Assembly: GCF_965232925.1 (NCBI RefSeq)
Contig: NZ_CBDDRA010000006.1
Coordinates: forward strand, 156,567-220,566
DNA from: Tumidithrix helvetica
GTDB taxonomy: Bacteria; Cyanobacteriota; Cyanobacteriia; Pseudanabaenales; Pseudanabaenaceae
Direction: 5' to 3'
Length of the DNA: 64,000 nucleotides
Numbering within the stretch: the stretch's first letter is position 1; each line of letters begins with the position of its first letter. Both the position numbers and the translations under genes were made by a program. Shown here piece by piece: positions 44,564 through 52,220 of this stretch. The notes under the pieces were generated by a model. The model was given only the letters and a program-made list of their open reading frames with translations, was not told the DNA's origin and made no database searches.

Positions 44564-47437
44564 ATGAATACCCTAGCTTCTGGCAACTTGATTTACACGG
44601 ACTGGACGCTGATCGAACCTCAGTTTGATGTGCAGCAGTTGCATGCCAGAGAAACCGTATTTACGATCGGCAACGGTTATTTGGGCACGCGGGGCAGCTT
44701 TGAAGAGGGCTATCCCCATGCCATACCTGCTACCTTAATCCATGGGGTTTACGATGATGTGCCTGTCGTTTATACCGAGCTTGCCAATTGCCCAGACTGG
44801 CTGTCCTTAGCGGTGATTGTCAATGGCGAAAGGTTTCGGCTCGATCGCGGTGAAATCCTTCAGTACGAGCGCCAGTTGGATTTGCGCTACGGTATCCTCA
44901 CTCGCTCGGTGCGCTGGCGAAGCCCCATTGGGCAGATTTTAGATTTACGGTTTGAGCGTTTTGCCAGCTTGGCAGATGAGCATGTGCTAGGGCTTCGCTG
45001 TCATCTCACGCCCGTCGATTTTGACGGTGCGATCGAGCTGCAGTCCAGCATCAATGGCTATCCTGAGAATGAAGGCTACAATCACTGGGAACGACTCGAC
45101 CAAGGTAAAACGGAGCAGGGAATTTGGTTGCAGATGCGCACCCGTAGCTCCCGCATTGAATTGGGAATAGCGACGAGTCTATCCTTGGTTGGCGCAGATG
45201 CCGAGATCCAATTTACGAATATGCCCGGTTATCCCACCTTGGCAACCACCTACCGAGCAACGGCGGGGCAGACCGTGACGGTGGAAAAAGTGGTGACGGT
45301 GTTTACTTCCCAAGAGGTGGAACAGCCTCTGCCAGCGGCTCAAGCCAAACTGGCGACTAAACCCACCTATATCGCCTTGCTCGAAGCAAATCAGCAGGCT
45401 TGGGAAATGGTTTGGCAGCACAGCGATATTGCGATTGAGGGCGATCGCACGGCTCAATTGGCAGTACGCTACAACCTGTTTCAACTGTTGATTGGGGCTT
45501 CACTGCACAACGATCGCGTGAGCGTACCTGCCAAAACCCTATCAGGCTTTGGTTATCGGGGGCATGTTTTTTGGGATACCGAAATTTTTATCCTGCCCTT
45601 TTTTATTTTTACCCAGCCAGATCGGGCGCGTAACCTGCTCTCCTATCGCTATCACACCCTAAATGGAGCGCGGCGTAAAGCCAGCCATAGCAGCTATCGG
45701 GGAGCGATGTTTTCTTGGGAAAGCGCAGCAACTGGGGATGAGGTCACGCCTCGGTGGTCTTTGCCGAACGATCCCTATGCCGCAGATGTGAGGATTTGGT
45801 GCCGCGATCGCGAGATTCATATTAGTGCTGATATTGCCTATGCGATCTGGAACTACTGGCAGGCAACGGGTGACGATGCATGGATGCGAGATTACGGAGC
45901 TGAGATCGTCTTGGATACGGCGATTTTCTGGGAGAGTCGGGTTGAGTGGAATGCCAGCCAATCGCGATATGAACTGTGCAATGTCATTGGTACCGATGAA
46001 TATCACGAACAGGTGAATAACAATGCCTTTACCAATCGGATGGTGCAGTGGCATCTGCAAAAAGCATTGTCCGTTCAAGCATGGCTGAGTCAGACCTTTC
46101 CCGATCGCGCAGCGGAGCTTGCCCAGATCCTGCAACTCACAACCGAGCAGCTATTACATTGGCGCACCATCATCGCGGGTTTGTATATTCCTAAGGATAC
46201 TGCCACAGGATTAATCGAGCAATTTGAGGGTTTTTTCAAGTTGGAGGATATTACCTTGAGCGATTATGAACCTCGCGATCGCTCCATTCAAGCTGTTTTG
46301 GGCATTGATGCCACAAATAAGCGACAGGTGCTGAAACAACCCGATATCCTCATGCTGCTTTATCTGTTGCGCAGTACCCGAGAACTGCCCTACAGCTATG
46401 ACGTTTTGCAAAAAAACTGGGATTACTACGCTCCCCGTACGGACATCACCTATGGTTCGTCCCTCGGTCCTGCCATTCACGCGATCTTGGCGGCAGATGT
46501 GGATCGCGCCGCAGAAGGCTACCAGTTGTTTATTCAAGCTGCCATGGTCGATCTCGAAGATACCCGCAACAATACTAAGGATGGCATTCATGCCGCTTCC
46601 GCTGGTGGTGTTTGGCAAGCGGTCGTTTTTGGCTTTGGGGGCATTCAACTCACCGATCGCGGGCCGATTGCAACCTCTCAGCTCCCACCCACTTGGACGC
46701 GGCTCCAGTTCAAGCTGCACTGGCATGGAACTTGGCATAGTTTCGATCTATCCCCCGATCGCCCGCGATTCCTTGATATTCGTGGCTTTATCTTTGACCT
46801 CGATGGCGTTTTGACCGACACCGCAGAACTACACTATCTCGCTTGGCAAAGGCTTGCGGATGAGTCGGGTCTAACCTTTAGTCGGCAGGCCAATCAAGCC
46901 TTAAGGGGGGTGTCGCGACGAGAATCGCTCTTGCTGATCGTCGGCGATCGCCAATATCCAGAAACCCAGCTACAGGAGATGATGGATCGCAAAAACCGCT
47001 ACTATGTGGAATCGATCGCAACGATTTCCGCCAAGGATGTATTGCCAGGAGCGGTGGATCTATTGGCGGAACTTCGCCAAGCGGGGATAAAGATCGCGAT
47101 CGGCTCTGCCAGTAAGAATGCCCGTAGCGTAATTGAAAAATTGAACTTGATCGATGCTGTGGATGCGATCGCGGACGGGAATAGCGTCCAACGGTCTAAA
47201 CCCGCTCCCGATTTGTTCCTTCATGCTGCGACGTTACTAGGGCTTAAGCCTGTCCAATGTGTGGTGGTTGAAGACGCTGCGGTTGGAATTGAGTCGGCGA
47301 TCGCTGCGGGGATGTGGACGGTTGGGCTTGGATCTGTCGATCTCCTGAAAACGGCTCACATTATTCTCCCCAGCCTGATGAATGTTCGCTGGAGCGATCT
47401 AAAAGCGAAATTAAACGCAATGATTCGAGCGGGATAA
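44564..47437 (+). CDS. GH65 disaccharide phosphorylase fused to beta-phosphoglucomutase
   Basis: This is a 957-residue two-enzyme fusion. Residues about 10-735 are a GH65 protein (TIGNGYLGTRGSFEEGYP, FWDTEIFILPFF, YRGAMFSWESAATGDEVTPRW), with the catalytic acid Glu in GTDEYHEQVNNNAFTN (near 478). GH65 phosphorylases split maltose, trehalose or kojibiose, releasing beta-glucose-1-phosphate. Residues about 740-957 are a HAD beta-phosphoglucomutase (FDLDGVLTDTAELHYLAW nucleophile and acid Asps, GSASKNA, VVEDAAVGIESA), which would convert that product to glucose-6-phosphate. The fusion thus channels a disaccharide into central metabolism. The disaccharide is not known; the preceding sucrose-synthase-like gene may make it. 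Confidence 0.93.
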   Translation: MNTLASGNLIYTDWTLIEPQFDVQQLHARETVFTIGNGYLGTRGSFEEGYPHAIPATLIHGVYDDVPVVYTELANCPDWLSLAVIVNGERFRLDRGEILQYERQLDLRYGILTRSVRWRSPIGQILDLRFERFASLADEHVLGLRCHLTPVDFDGAIELQSSINGYPENEGYNHWERLDQGKTEQGIWLQMRTRSSRIELGIATSLSLVGADAEIQFTNMPGYPTLATTYRATAGQTVTVEKVVTVFTSQEVEQPLPAAQAKLATKPTYIALLEANQQAWEMVWQHSDIAIEGDRTAQLAVRYNLFQLLIGASLHNDRVSVPAKTLSGFGYRGHVFWDTEIFILPFFIFTQPDRARNLLSYRYHTLNGARRKASHSSYRGAMFSWESAATGDEVTPRWSLPNDPYAADVRIWCRDREIHISADIAYAIWNYWQATGDDAWMRDYGAEIVLDTAIFWESRVEWNASQSRYELCNVIGTDEYHEQVNNNAFTNRMVQWHLQKALSVQAWLSQTFPDRAAELAQILQLTTEQLLHWRTIIAGLYIPKDTATGLIEQFEGFFKLEDITLSDYEPRDRSIQAVLGIDATNKRQVLKQPDILMLLYLLRSTRELPYSYDVLQKNWDYYAPRTDITYGSSLGPAIHAILAADVDRAAEGYQLFIQAAMVDLEDTRNNTKDGIHAASAGGVWQAVVFGFGGIQLTDRGPIATSQLPPTWTRLQFKLHWHGTWHSFDLSPDRPRFLDIRGFIFDLDGVLTDTAELHYLAWQRLADESGLTFSRQANQALRGVSRRESLLLIVGDRQYPETQLQEMMDRKNRYYVESIATISAKDVLPGAVDLLAELRQAGIKIAIGSASKNARSVIEKLNLIDAVDAIADGNSVQRSKPAPDLFLHAATLLGLKPVQCVVVEDAAVGIESAIAAGMWTVGLGSVDLLKTAHIILPSLMNVRWSDLKAKLNAMIRAG

Positions 47438-47503
47438 TCGAATTCCCAAACCATTTTTCATTCAATCCATCACAAAAGCAGTAATGACGGAGCCAACATT
47501 CCC

Positions 47504-48613
47504 ATGATGAATCATCAATCTCAAGCAACCATTTCCGTCACCCCACAAAATAAAGACCGCGTTGCCGTTTTGCTTGCAGGATATGGAGAAGTGCAATCTT
47601 ACCGCGATCTGAGTCGTTACAATCAGGCGGCAAGTAAGTACATTGCAGCTCAGTTTGTGCCAATCCCAGACTGGCTATACCCCTTGGCTGGCAAGATTCT
47701 CGCCCTGCAAGATTTGTACAATTTTGGAGTCAAGCATCATCAATTCCATTCACCTGAAAATGAGATTTTTGAAAAACAGCGTCTCGGCATCGAAGCTCTG
47801 TTGCAAGAGCGTTGGGGCGATCGCGTACAGGTATTTAAGGGATTCTATTTCTGTCCGCCCTTTGTACAGCAGGTTGTGTCAGACATTATTCAGCAGGGGT
47901 TTGAGAACTTACTAATCTATCCTCTGCTGGTGGTCGCTTCTGCCTTTACTGGTGCAATTGCGATCGAACAAGTCAATGAAGTGATTGCCGCCAAAGCACC
48001 GCTAAATCACCCTCAACGGGCTCCATTTAAATCAGTTCGCTACATTCCCTCCTTTGCAACGGAGCCTACTTATATCGATCTGATGGTGCGTCAACTCAAG
48101 GAAGCCCTAACGAAGTCCTTAGCAAGTGGCTTTTTTGAGTCTCAAATTGGCATTGTCCTCACCGTTCACGGGGGACCCGACAAAGCCCAAGGCCTTTTGA
48201 CGGGAACGATCGACGGGCAAGCCCTTTATGATGGCGTGCGATCGCAAGTACAACAGCAATATCCGCTAATCTCGATTGGCTGGGTCAATCATGATATCCC
48301 CTTCACCAAGTGGTCGCAACCCGATCTAAAGCAAGCTGCCAAAAGTTTGATTAATGCGGGTGCGCAAGCCATTCTATTTAAGCCCCTCGGTTGGGTGACT
48401 GAGAATTTTGAAACCCTTCTCGATGTGGAGGATGCCATTCAAGCTCTACGGCGTCAGTATCCCAAGGTAACCTATGTGCGGCTAGAGTGCGTCAACGACG
48501 ATCCTGATTTTTTAAAAATCGCCGTAGCATGGGCAAATCCTCAGATTGAATCCATGTTGACCGCACAGCCAATCCTGATGGGGGCGATTGGTTCTACCCT
48601 TGATGACCGTTGA
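47504..48613 (+). CDS. Ferrochelatase-like protein (HemH superfamily paralogue)
   Basis: The 369-residue protein has the chelatase double-domain pattern: VAVLLAGYGEVQSYRDLSRYN at the start, YPLLVVASAFTGAIAIEQVN in the middle, LTVHGGPDKAQG (position of the metal-ligand His of ferrochelatase), and KPLGWVTENFETLLDVEDA, equivalent to the family's PIGFVSDHVETL motif. It has no C-terminal CAB (chlorophyll-binding) helix such as cyanobacterial HemH usually carries, and it lies among stress/sugar genes. It is probably a paralogue with its own substrate or role rather than the main ferrochelatase. Confidence 0.82.
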   Translation: MMNHQSQATISVTPQNKDRVAVLLAGYGEVQSYRDLSRYNQAASKYIAAQFVPIPDWLYPLAGKILALQDLYNFGVKHHQFHSPENEIFEKQRLGIEALLQERWGDRVQVFKGFYFCPPFVQQVVSDIIQQGFENLLIYPLLVVASAFTGAIAIEQVNEVIAAKAPLNHPQRAPFKSVRYIPSFATEPTYIDLMVRQLKEALTKSLASGFFESQIGIVLTVHGGPDKAQGLLTGTIDGQALYDGVRSQVQQQYPLISIGWVNHDIPFTKWSQPDLKQAAKSLINAGAQAILFKPLGWVTENFETLLDVEDAIQALRRQYPKVTYVRLECVNDDPDFLKIAVAWANPQIESMLTAQPILMGAIGSTLDDR

Positions 48614-48626
48614 AAGGTAAAATAAA

Positions 48627-49127
48627 ATGAACTTTATCCGAACCTGTCGATTCATGACACTGATGTTGACTTCCTTAAGTCTCAGCCTGTCCATGACACA
48701 TTTGCTGGAGTTACCGCAAAGAATGCAGTTTGAACAGCAACTTTGGGTTAAAGTGACGGTTTTGGAAAATGTTTATCGGTTGTTTGGCTCCGTCGGCGCA
48801 GTTTTTGAAATCACAGCGATTCTGACGGCAATTGTGCTGGTATTTCTTATTCGTCGGCAAGGTTCAACCTTGTACTGGACTTTGGGTGGTGCAATTCTCT
48901 TGGTATTGGCGTTCGTGAGTTGGATCGTGTTTATCGCACCCATGAATGCTGAATTCGCGAGATGGTTGACCAATCCTATTCCATCGGACTGGACGCGGTA
49001 TCGCGATCGATGGGAGTATGCACATGCAGCAAACGCCTTGATTAAAATCATTGGGCTTGGGTTGCTCATCATTTCTGTGCTCGTTGAAACGCCAAAAAAA
49101 AGCGCGATCTATTCTGAGCAGGAGTAA
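48627..49127 (+). CDS. DUF1772-like four-helix membrane protein
   Basis: The 166-residue protein has four membrane helices (TLMLTSLSLSLSMTHLLELP; AVFEITAILTAIVLVFLI; WTLGGAILLVLAFVSWIVFI; ALIKIIGLGLLIISVLV). THLLELP, FIAPMNAEFARW and RWEYAHAANALI fit DUF1772/anthrone oxygenase-like proteins. The substrate is unknown. It starts 13 bases after the ferrochelatase-like gene, so it is co-transcribed with it. Confidence 0.78.
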   Translation: MNFIRTCRFMTLMLTSLSLSLSMTHLLELPQRMQFEQQLWVKVTVLENVYRLFGSVGAVFEITAILTAIVLVFLIRRQGSTLYWTLGGAILLVLAFVSWIVFIAPMNAEFARWLTNPIPSDWTRYRDRWEYAHAANALIKIIGLGLLIISVLVETPKKSAIYSEQE

Positions 49128-49188
49128 GAAAACTGCAACCAACAGGTCATAAGAAAGAGCTTCTCACTGTTGAAGATCGTCTAGCAGT

Positions 49189-49260
49189 TTCAATAAGATT
49201 CATCTCGTAATTCATCAATTCATGCGGTAAGTCAAATAGCGATCGCTCAAAGTAGTGATT
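49189..49260 (-). repeat. Dispersed FDLLHEL-coding segment, copy 2
   Basis: On the minus strand it encodes NHYFERSLFDLPHELMNYEM and NLIETA. The frame continues upstream (QDRHPIDIEYTIVL) and ends at 49147, so a short C-terminal gene remnant or small protein is possible. Confidence 0.65.
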
Positions 49261-49348
49261 AAGCACAATCGTGTATTCAATATCGATTGGATGACGGTCT
49301 TGTAAAGTGCCTTTGCGAATTCCCCCTATTAAATCAAGGACAAAGACT

Positions 49349-50038
49349 ATGACTGCGATCCACACCATCAAGAGAACCGATGCAGAACTTAAAGCTGATA
49401 TCCTTTCTGAACTCGAGTACGAACCCAGCGTAAAGGTCACAGATATCGGTGTCTTGGTGAATAATGGCACGGTGACACTCAATGGCTATGCAACCAGCTA
49501 TGACGAAAAATGGAAAGCTGTACGTGCCGTGAAACGGATTGTTGGGGTGAAGGCGATCGCGGACGATATCGAAATCAAATTTCTGAATCCTCAGCATCAC
49601 ATAGATGGAGATATTGCTGCTGCCGCCGTAAATCACATCGAGTGGTGCAAGTCAATTCCAAAAGACAGTGTCAAGGTGACAGTTAGTAAAGGCTGGATCA
49701 CGCTAGATGGCGAAGTGGAATGGGGCTATCAGAAAAACGATGCCGAAGACGTCGTGCAACTCTTATCGGGTGTCCAAGGAGTATCGAATCTGATCTCGAT
49801 CAAGCCCAAACTAACAGCAACGGCAGTCGAAACGGCGATTAAATCGGCATTCAAGCGTAACGCTTTGGTTGATGCAACCATGATTCATGTGAAGACTGAC
49901 GGTGGCAAGATTACACTCAGTGGCAACGTTCGGAACTTTACCGAGCTAGAGGAAGCCGAACGAGTTGCTTGGGCTGCGCCGGGAGTACTTCATGTGGACA
50001 ATCAACTCACGATGATGGAGTTTACGGATTCGCACTAG
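49349..50038 (+). CDS. Triple BON-domain protein
   Basis: I chose the ATG at 49349 (MTAIHTIKRTDAELK, 229 residues) because AAGGAC lies just upstream; the ATG at 49307 adds 14 unlikely residues. Three BON domains follow one another (about 8-75, 85-150 and 155-222), each with the V.V..G.v.L.G.v..(y/f)....A......v.GV..v.n.i pattern. There is no signal peptide, so it is cytoplasmic, unlike OsmY. BON domains bind phospholipid or other ligands; stand-alone triple-BON proteins are typical stress-cluster members. Confidence 0.9.
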   Translation: MTAIHTIKRTDAELKADILSELEYEPSVKVTDIGVLVNNGTVTLNGYATSYDEKWKAVRAVKRIVGVKAIADDIEIKFLNPQHHIDGDIAAAAVNHIEWCKSIPKDSVKVTVSKGWITLDGEVEWGYQKNDAEDVVQLLSGVQGVSNLISIKPKLTATAVETAIKSAFKRNALVDATMIHVKTDGGKITLSGNVRNFTELEEAERVAWAAPGVLHVDNQLTMMEFTDSH

Positions 50039-50064
50039 ATTCAGCCGTTCTCTAAACCCGTGGA

Positions 50065-50832
50065 ATGGTAACGACTAAAATTGGCATAACCAGACAGTTC
50101 ATGCAGACATTTATTTTTGCGTTAATCCTGTCAGCCTTACCCGTTGTCAGTAACTTCATCGGTGCCACGATCGCTGAAGCGTTACCATTATCCAAACATA
50201 CCCTAGGACTGGCATTACATGCTGCGACGGGTGTGCTACTCGCGATCGCTTCCACCGAACTGCTGCCCAAAGTTATTTCAGCAAAACCAGTCTGGGCAAC
50301 AACTCTGGCAATGTTTATGGGCGGAGCTTTTTACGTGTGGGTCAATCAACTTCTCAACTTGAGCAAAAATCGCCTGCGGGGGATTGATGGCAATAAGGTC
50401 GCTTGGGCGATCTTTCTCAGTATTGCGATCGATTTGTTTGGCGATGGCTTAATGATTGGCACTAGTCTCACCATCTCCACCCATTTAGGCGTGACGCTGG
50501 CATCGGCGCGAGTTGTCGCTCACATTCCAGAGGGATTTGTCACCAATGCCGAGTTTAGAAGTCAAAATATGCCACGCAAACAGCGATTTTGGATGCTTGC
50601 TGCTTTTATTATCCCCGTTTGGTTGGGGGCAACCCTAGGGTATTGGGGATTGCGCGGACAATCCGAGCTTCCTAAGTTGGTTGTGCTGGCGTTTACAACG
50701 GGTACTTTAATCACAGCGATCGTCGAAGAAATTATTCCAGAAGCGCATCAGGCTCAAGACACAAACTGGTCTACCTTGACATTTATTGGAAGCTTTGCAC
50801 TTTCGATTCTATTTTCTACCTACCTTGAGTAA
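50065..50832 (+). CDS. ZIP family divalent metal transporter
   Basis: The 255-residue protein has about eight membrane helices and the ZIP metal-site motifs HAATGVLLAIASTELLPKV, SIAIDLFGDGLMIG, AHIPEGFVTNAE and EEIIPEAHQAQ. The second motif has FGDG where many ZIPs have HN.DG, so metal choice may differ; zinc or iron are the usual substrates. It ends the plus-strand island 26 bases after the BON gene. A hairpin element follows. Confidence 0.88.
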   Translation: MVTTKIGITRQFMQTFIFALILSALPVVSNFIGATIAEALPLSKHTLGLALHAATGVLLAIASTELLPKVISAKPVWATTLAMFMGGAFYVWVNQLLNLSKNRLRGIDGNKVAWAIFLSIAIDLFGDGLMIGTSLTISTHLGVTLASARVVAHIPEGFVTNAEFRSQNMPRKQRFWMLAAFIIPVWLGATLGYWGLRGQSELPKLVVLAFTTGTLITAIVEEIIPEAHQAQDTNWSTLTFIGSFALSILFSTYLE

Positions 50833-50892
50833 CGTGAATTCGGGTTAAGGACTTAAGCTCAAAGCAAGCCAACTTGTTGGAACCGAGGGGTT

Positions 50893-50967
50893 TGATCCCC
50901 CTGCCCTATCGGGCATCCCCCTTAAAAAAGGGAAGTATATTCTCCCCCCTTTTTCAAGGGGGGGATC
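50893..50967. repeat. 75-bp hairpin element with GATCCCCC / GGGGGGATC ends
   Basis: The inverted ends enclose a second inverted repeat (CCCCCTTAAAAAAGGG ... CCCCCCTTTTTCAAGGGGG). Such poly-C/poly-G palindromes are common dispersed repeats in cyanobacteria. It lies between the convergent ZIP and channel genes and may end both transcripts. Confidence 0.65.
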
Positions 50968-51018
50968 TTTGGGATGTATAGCGTTGCAGGTTCTCTTATC
51001 TCGAACTGACGTTGAGTA

Positions 51019-51069
51019 ATACCCATTTCAATTAAAATTGCAACAGATCGGGATTTGAAAATGGTGTAA
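51019..51069. repeat. Shortened MITE-like element, copy 4
   Basis: It has the same left part as copies 2 and 3 (ATACCCATTTC, AATTGCAACAGATCGG) and the right end TTTGAAAATGGTGTAAT. The central about 50 bases containing the GC-rich stem are missing. It therefore appears to be an internally deleted copy. Confidence 0.7.
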
Positions 51070-51080
51070 TGCACCTTTGA

Positions 51081-51875
51081 CTATAGACGGGATTGGATAT
51101 CTTTTCGCAATGCGGCAATTTCAGCTTGGATGGTTTGCAGGGATTGCTCACGGGCAATATCAGCGTCATTGTGGTTGACATCTTGACCCACAAAAAACGT
51201 AGCAAGGATGGCAGTCGCATAGCCAAATATTGCAAAGGAATATACGGCTAACAGAAAGCAAAGCACTCGACCTTCCGATGTTTTGGGAAAGTAATCCGAT
51301 CCCATCGTCGTCATGACCATGGCTGTCCACCAGATCGCATTGCCGTAGCTCGTGAGCGTACTTCCAGTTTCGTTGCGCTCAAACTCATACATGCCTGCGG
51401 CTCCCATCAAAGCCACGAACAGGGTTAGCGCCACAACATAACCAAACCCTCGACGGCTAGCATTGCCAGAGAGCGACTTCATGCCTCGATTGATCCGAGC
51501 CAGAACGCGCAACAATTGCAGCCCTTGCAACCCAGGTGCGATTCCTAACACCCGAATGATGCGTGTAACGCGAAATATCCACAATGCTGGGAGCAGAAGC
51601 GCAAATGCAGTTAACCAATTGTGCTTTAAATAGTTGAGTTTCTGGGGGGTAAGCCACAATCGCAGCATGAAATCCAAGATAAACACAATCCAGATCGTTA
51701 TGCTTGCTGTGTTTAAAAGTGGAAAGAGTCCCCAAACGAATTCAACGATCAGCAAGGCTGTCCATGCAAAACTCAAGACGAGCATGGGAATTTCTAGCCA
51801 TTCCTCGACCTGTTGTAAGATTTCTCGCCGTTCGCGATCGATCGATGCTCTGTTAGCTAGATTTGAATCGCTCAT
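51081..51875 (-). CDS. Voltage-gated-type cation channel with non-canonical filter
   Basis: The 264-residue protein has six membrane segments. An S4-like segment carries regularly spaced Arg (WIFRVTRIIRVLGIAPG, LQLLRVLARINRGM), and S5-pore-S6 follows (GYVVALTLFVALMGAAGMYEFE; GNAIWWTAMVMTTMGSDYFPKTSEGRVLCFLLAVYSFAIFGYATAILATFFVG). The pore reads TTMGSDYFP where K+ channels have TVGYGD, so K+ selectivity is uncertain. A short C-terminal coiled coil (SLQTIQAEIAALRKDI) probably drives tetramer assembly. Confidence 0.9.
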   Translation of the reverse strand: MSDSNLANRASIDRERREILQQVEEWLEIPMLVLSFAWTALLIVEFVWGLFPLLNTASITIWIVFILDFMLRLWLTPQKLNYLKHNWLTAFALLLPALWIFRVTRIIRVLGIAPGLQGLQLLRVLARINRGMKSLSGNASRRGFGYVVALTLFVALMGAAGMYEFERNETGSTLTSYGNAIWWTAMVMTTMGSDYFPKTSEGRVLCFLLAVYSFAIFGYATAILATFFVGQDVNHNDADIAREQSLQTIQAEIAALRKDIQSRL

Positions 51876-52029
51876 AACATTGACTCAAAGTTGTCCGTTC
51901 CCATTTATTGAAAATTCCAAAATTCTAAAGCAATGGATCGCCATGGGAAAGGGACAGGTATTCAAAATCACACTAGCACACTAAACCCAATCGCCCCAAG
52001 GCTTTTATCGGTTCTCAAGGTTATTATGA

Positions 52030-52102
52030 TTTTTGATAAAAATTTATATCGTAATCAATCAATTCATTCAGTAAATCAAACAGCGAAGCCCTACTGCGAT
52101 GG
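52030..52102 (-). repeat. Dispersed FDLLHEL-coding segment, copy 3
   Basis: On the minus strand it encodes HRSRASLFDLLNELIDYDIN and FYQKS, then a stop. It lies in the 345-base gap between the channel and the PBP gene. The rest of that gap has no gene. Confidence 0.65.
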
Positions 52103-52220
52103 AGACACTTGAAAGATCGGTGCAGAACGTCCAAAATTAGCCAGTAAGAAACATAGTTCTTCTATTCTTACCTTGCAAACGTGCCGTCTCTAAACAGACA
52201 ATGGAAAGCAAGAAGCCCTT

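Noticed and set aside
45659..46738. Two long minus-strand ORFs inside the GH65 gene
   Set aside because: They are antisense shadows; the plus frame has all GH65 motifs.
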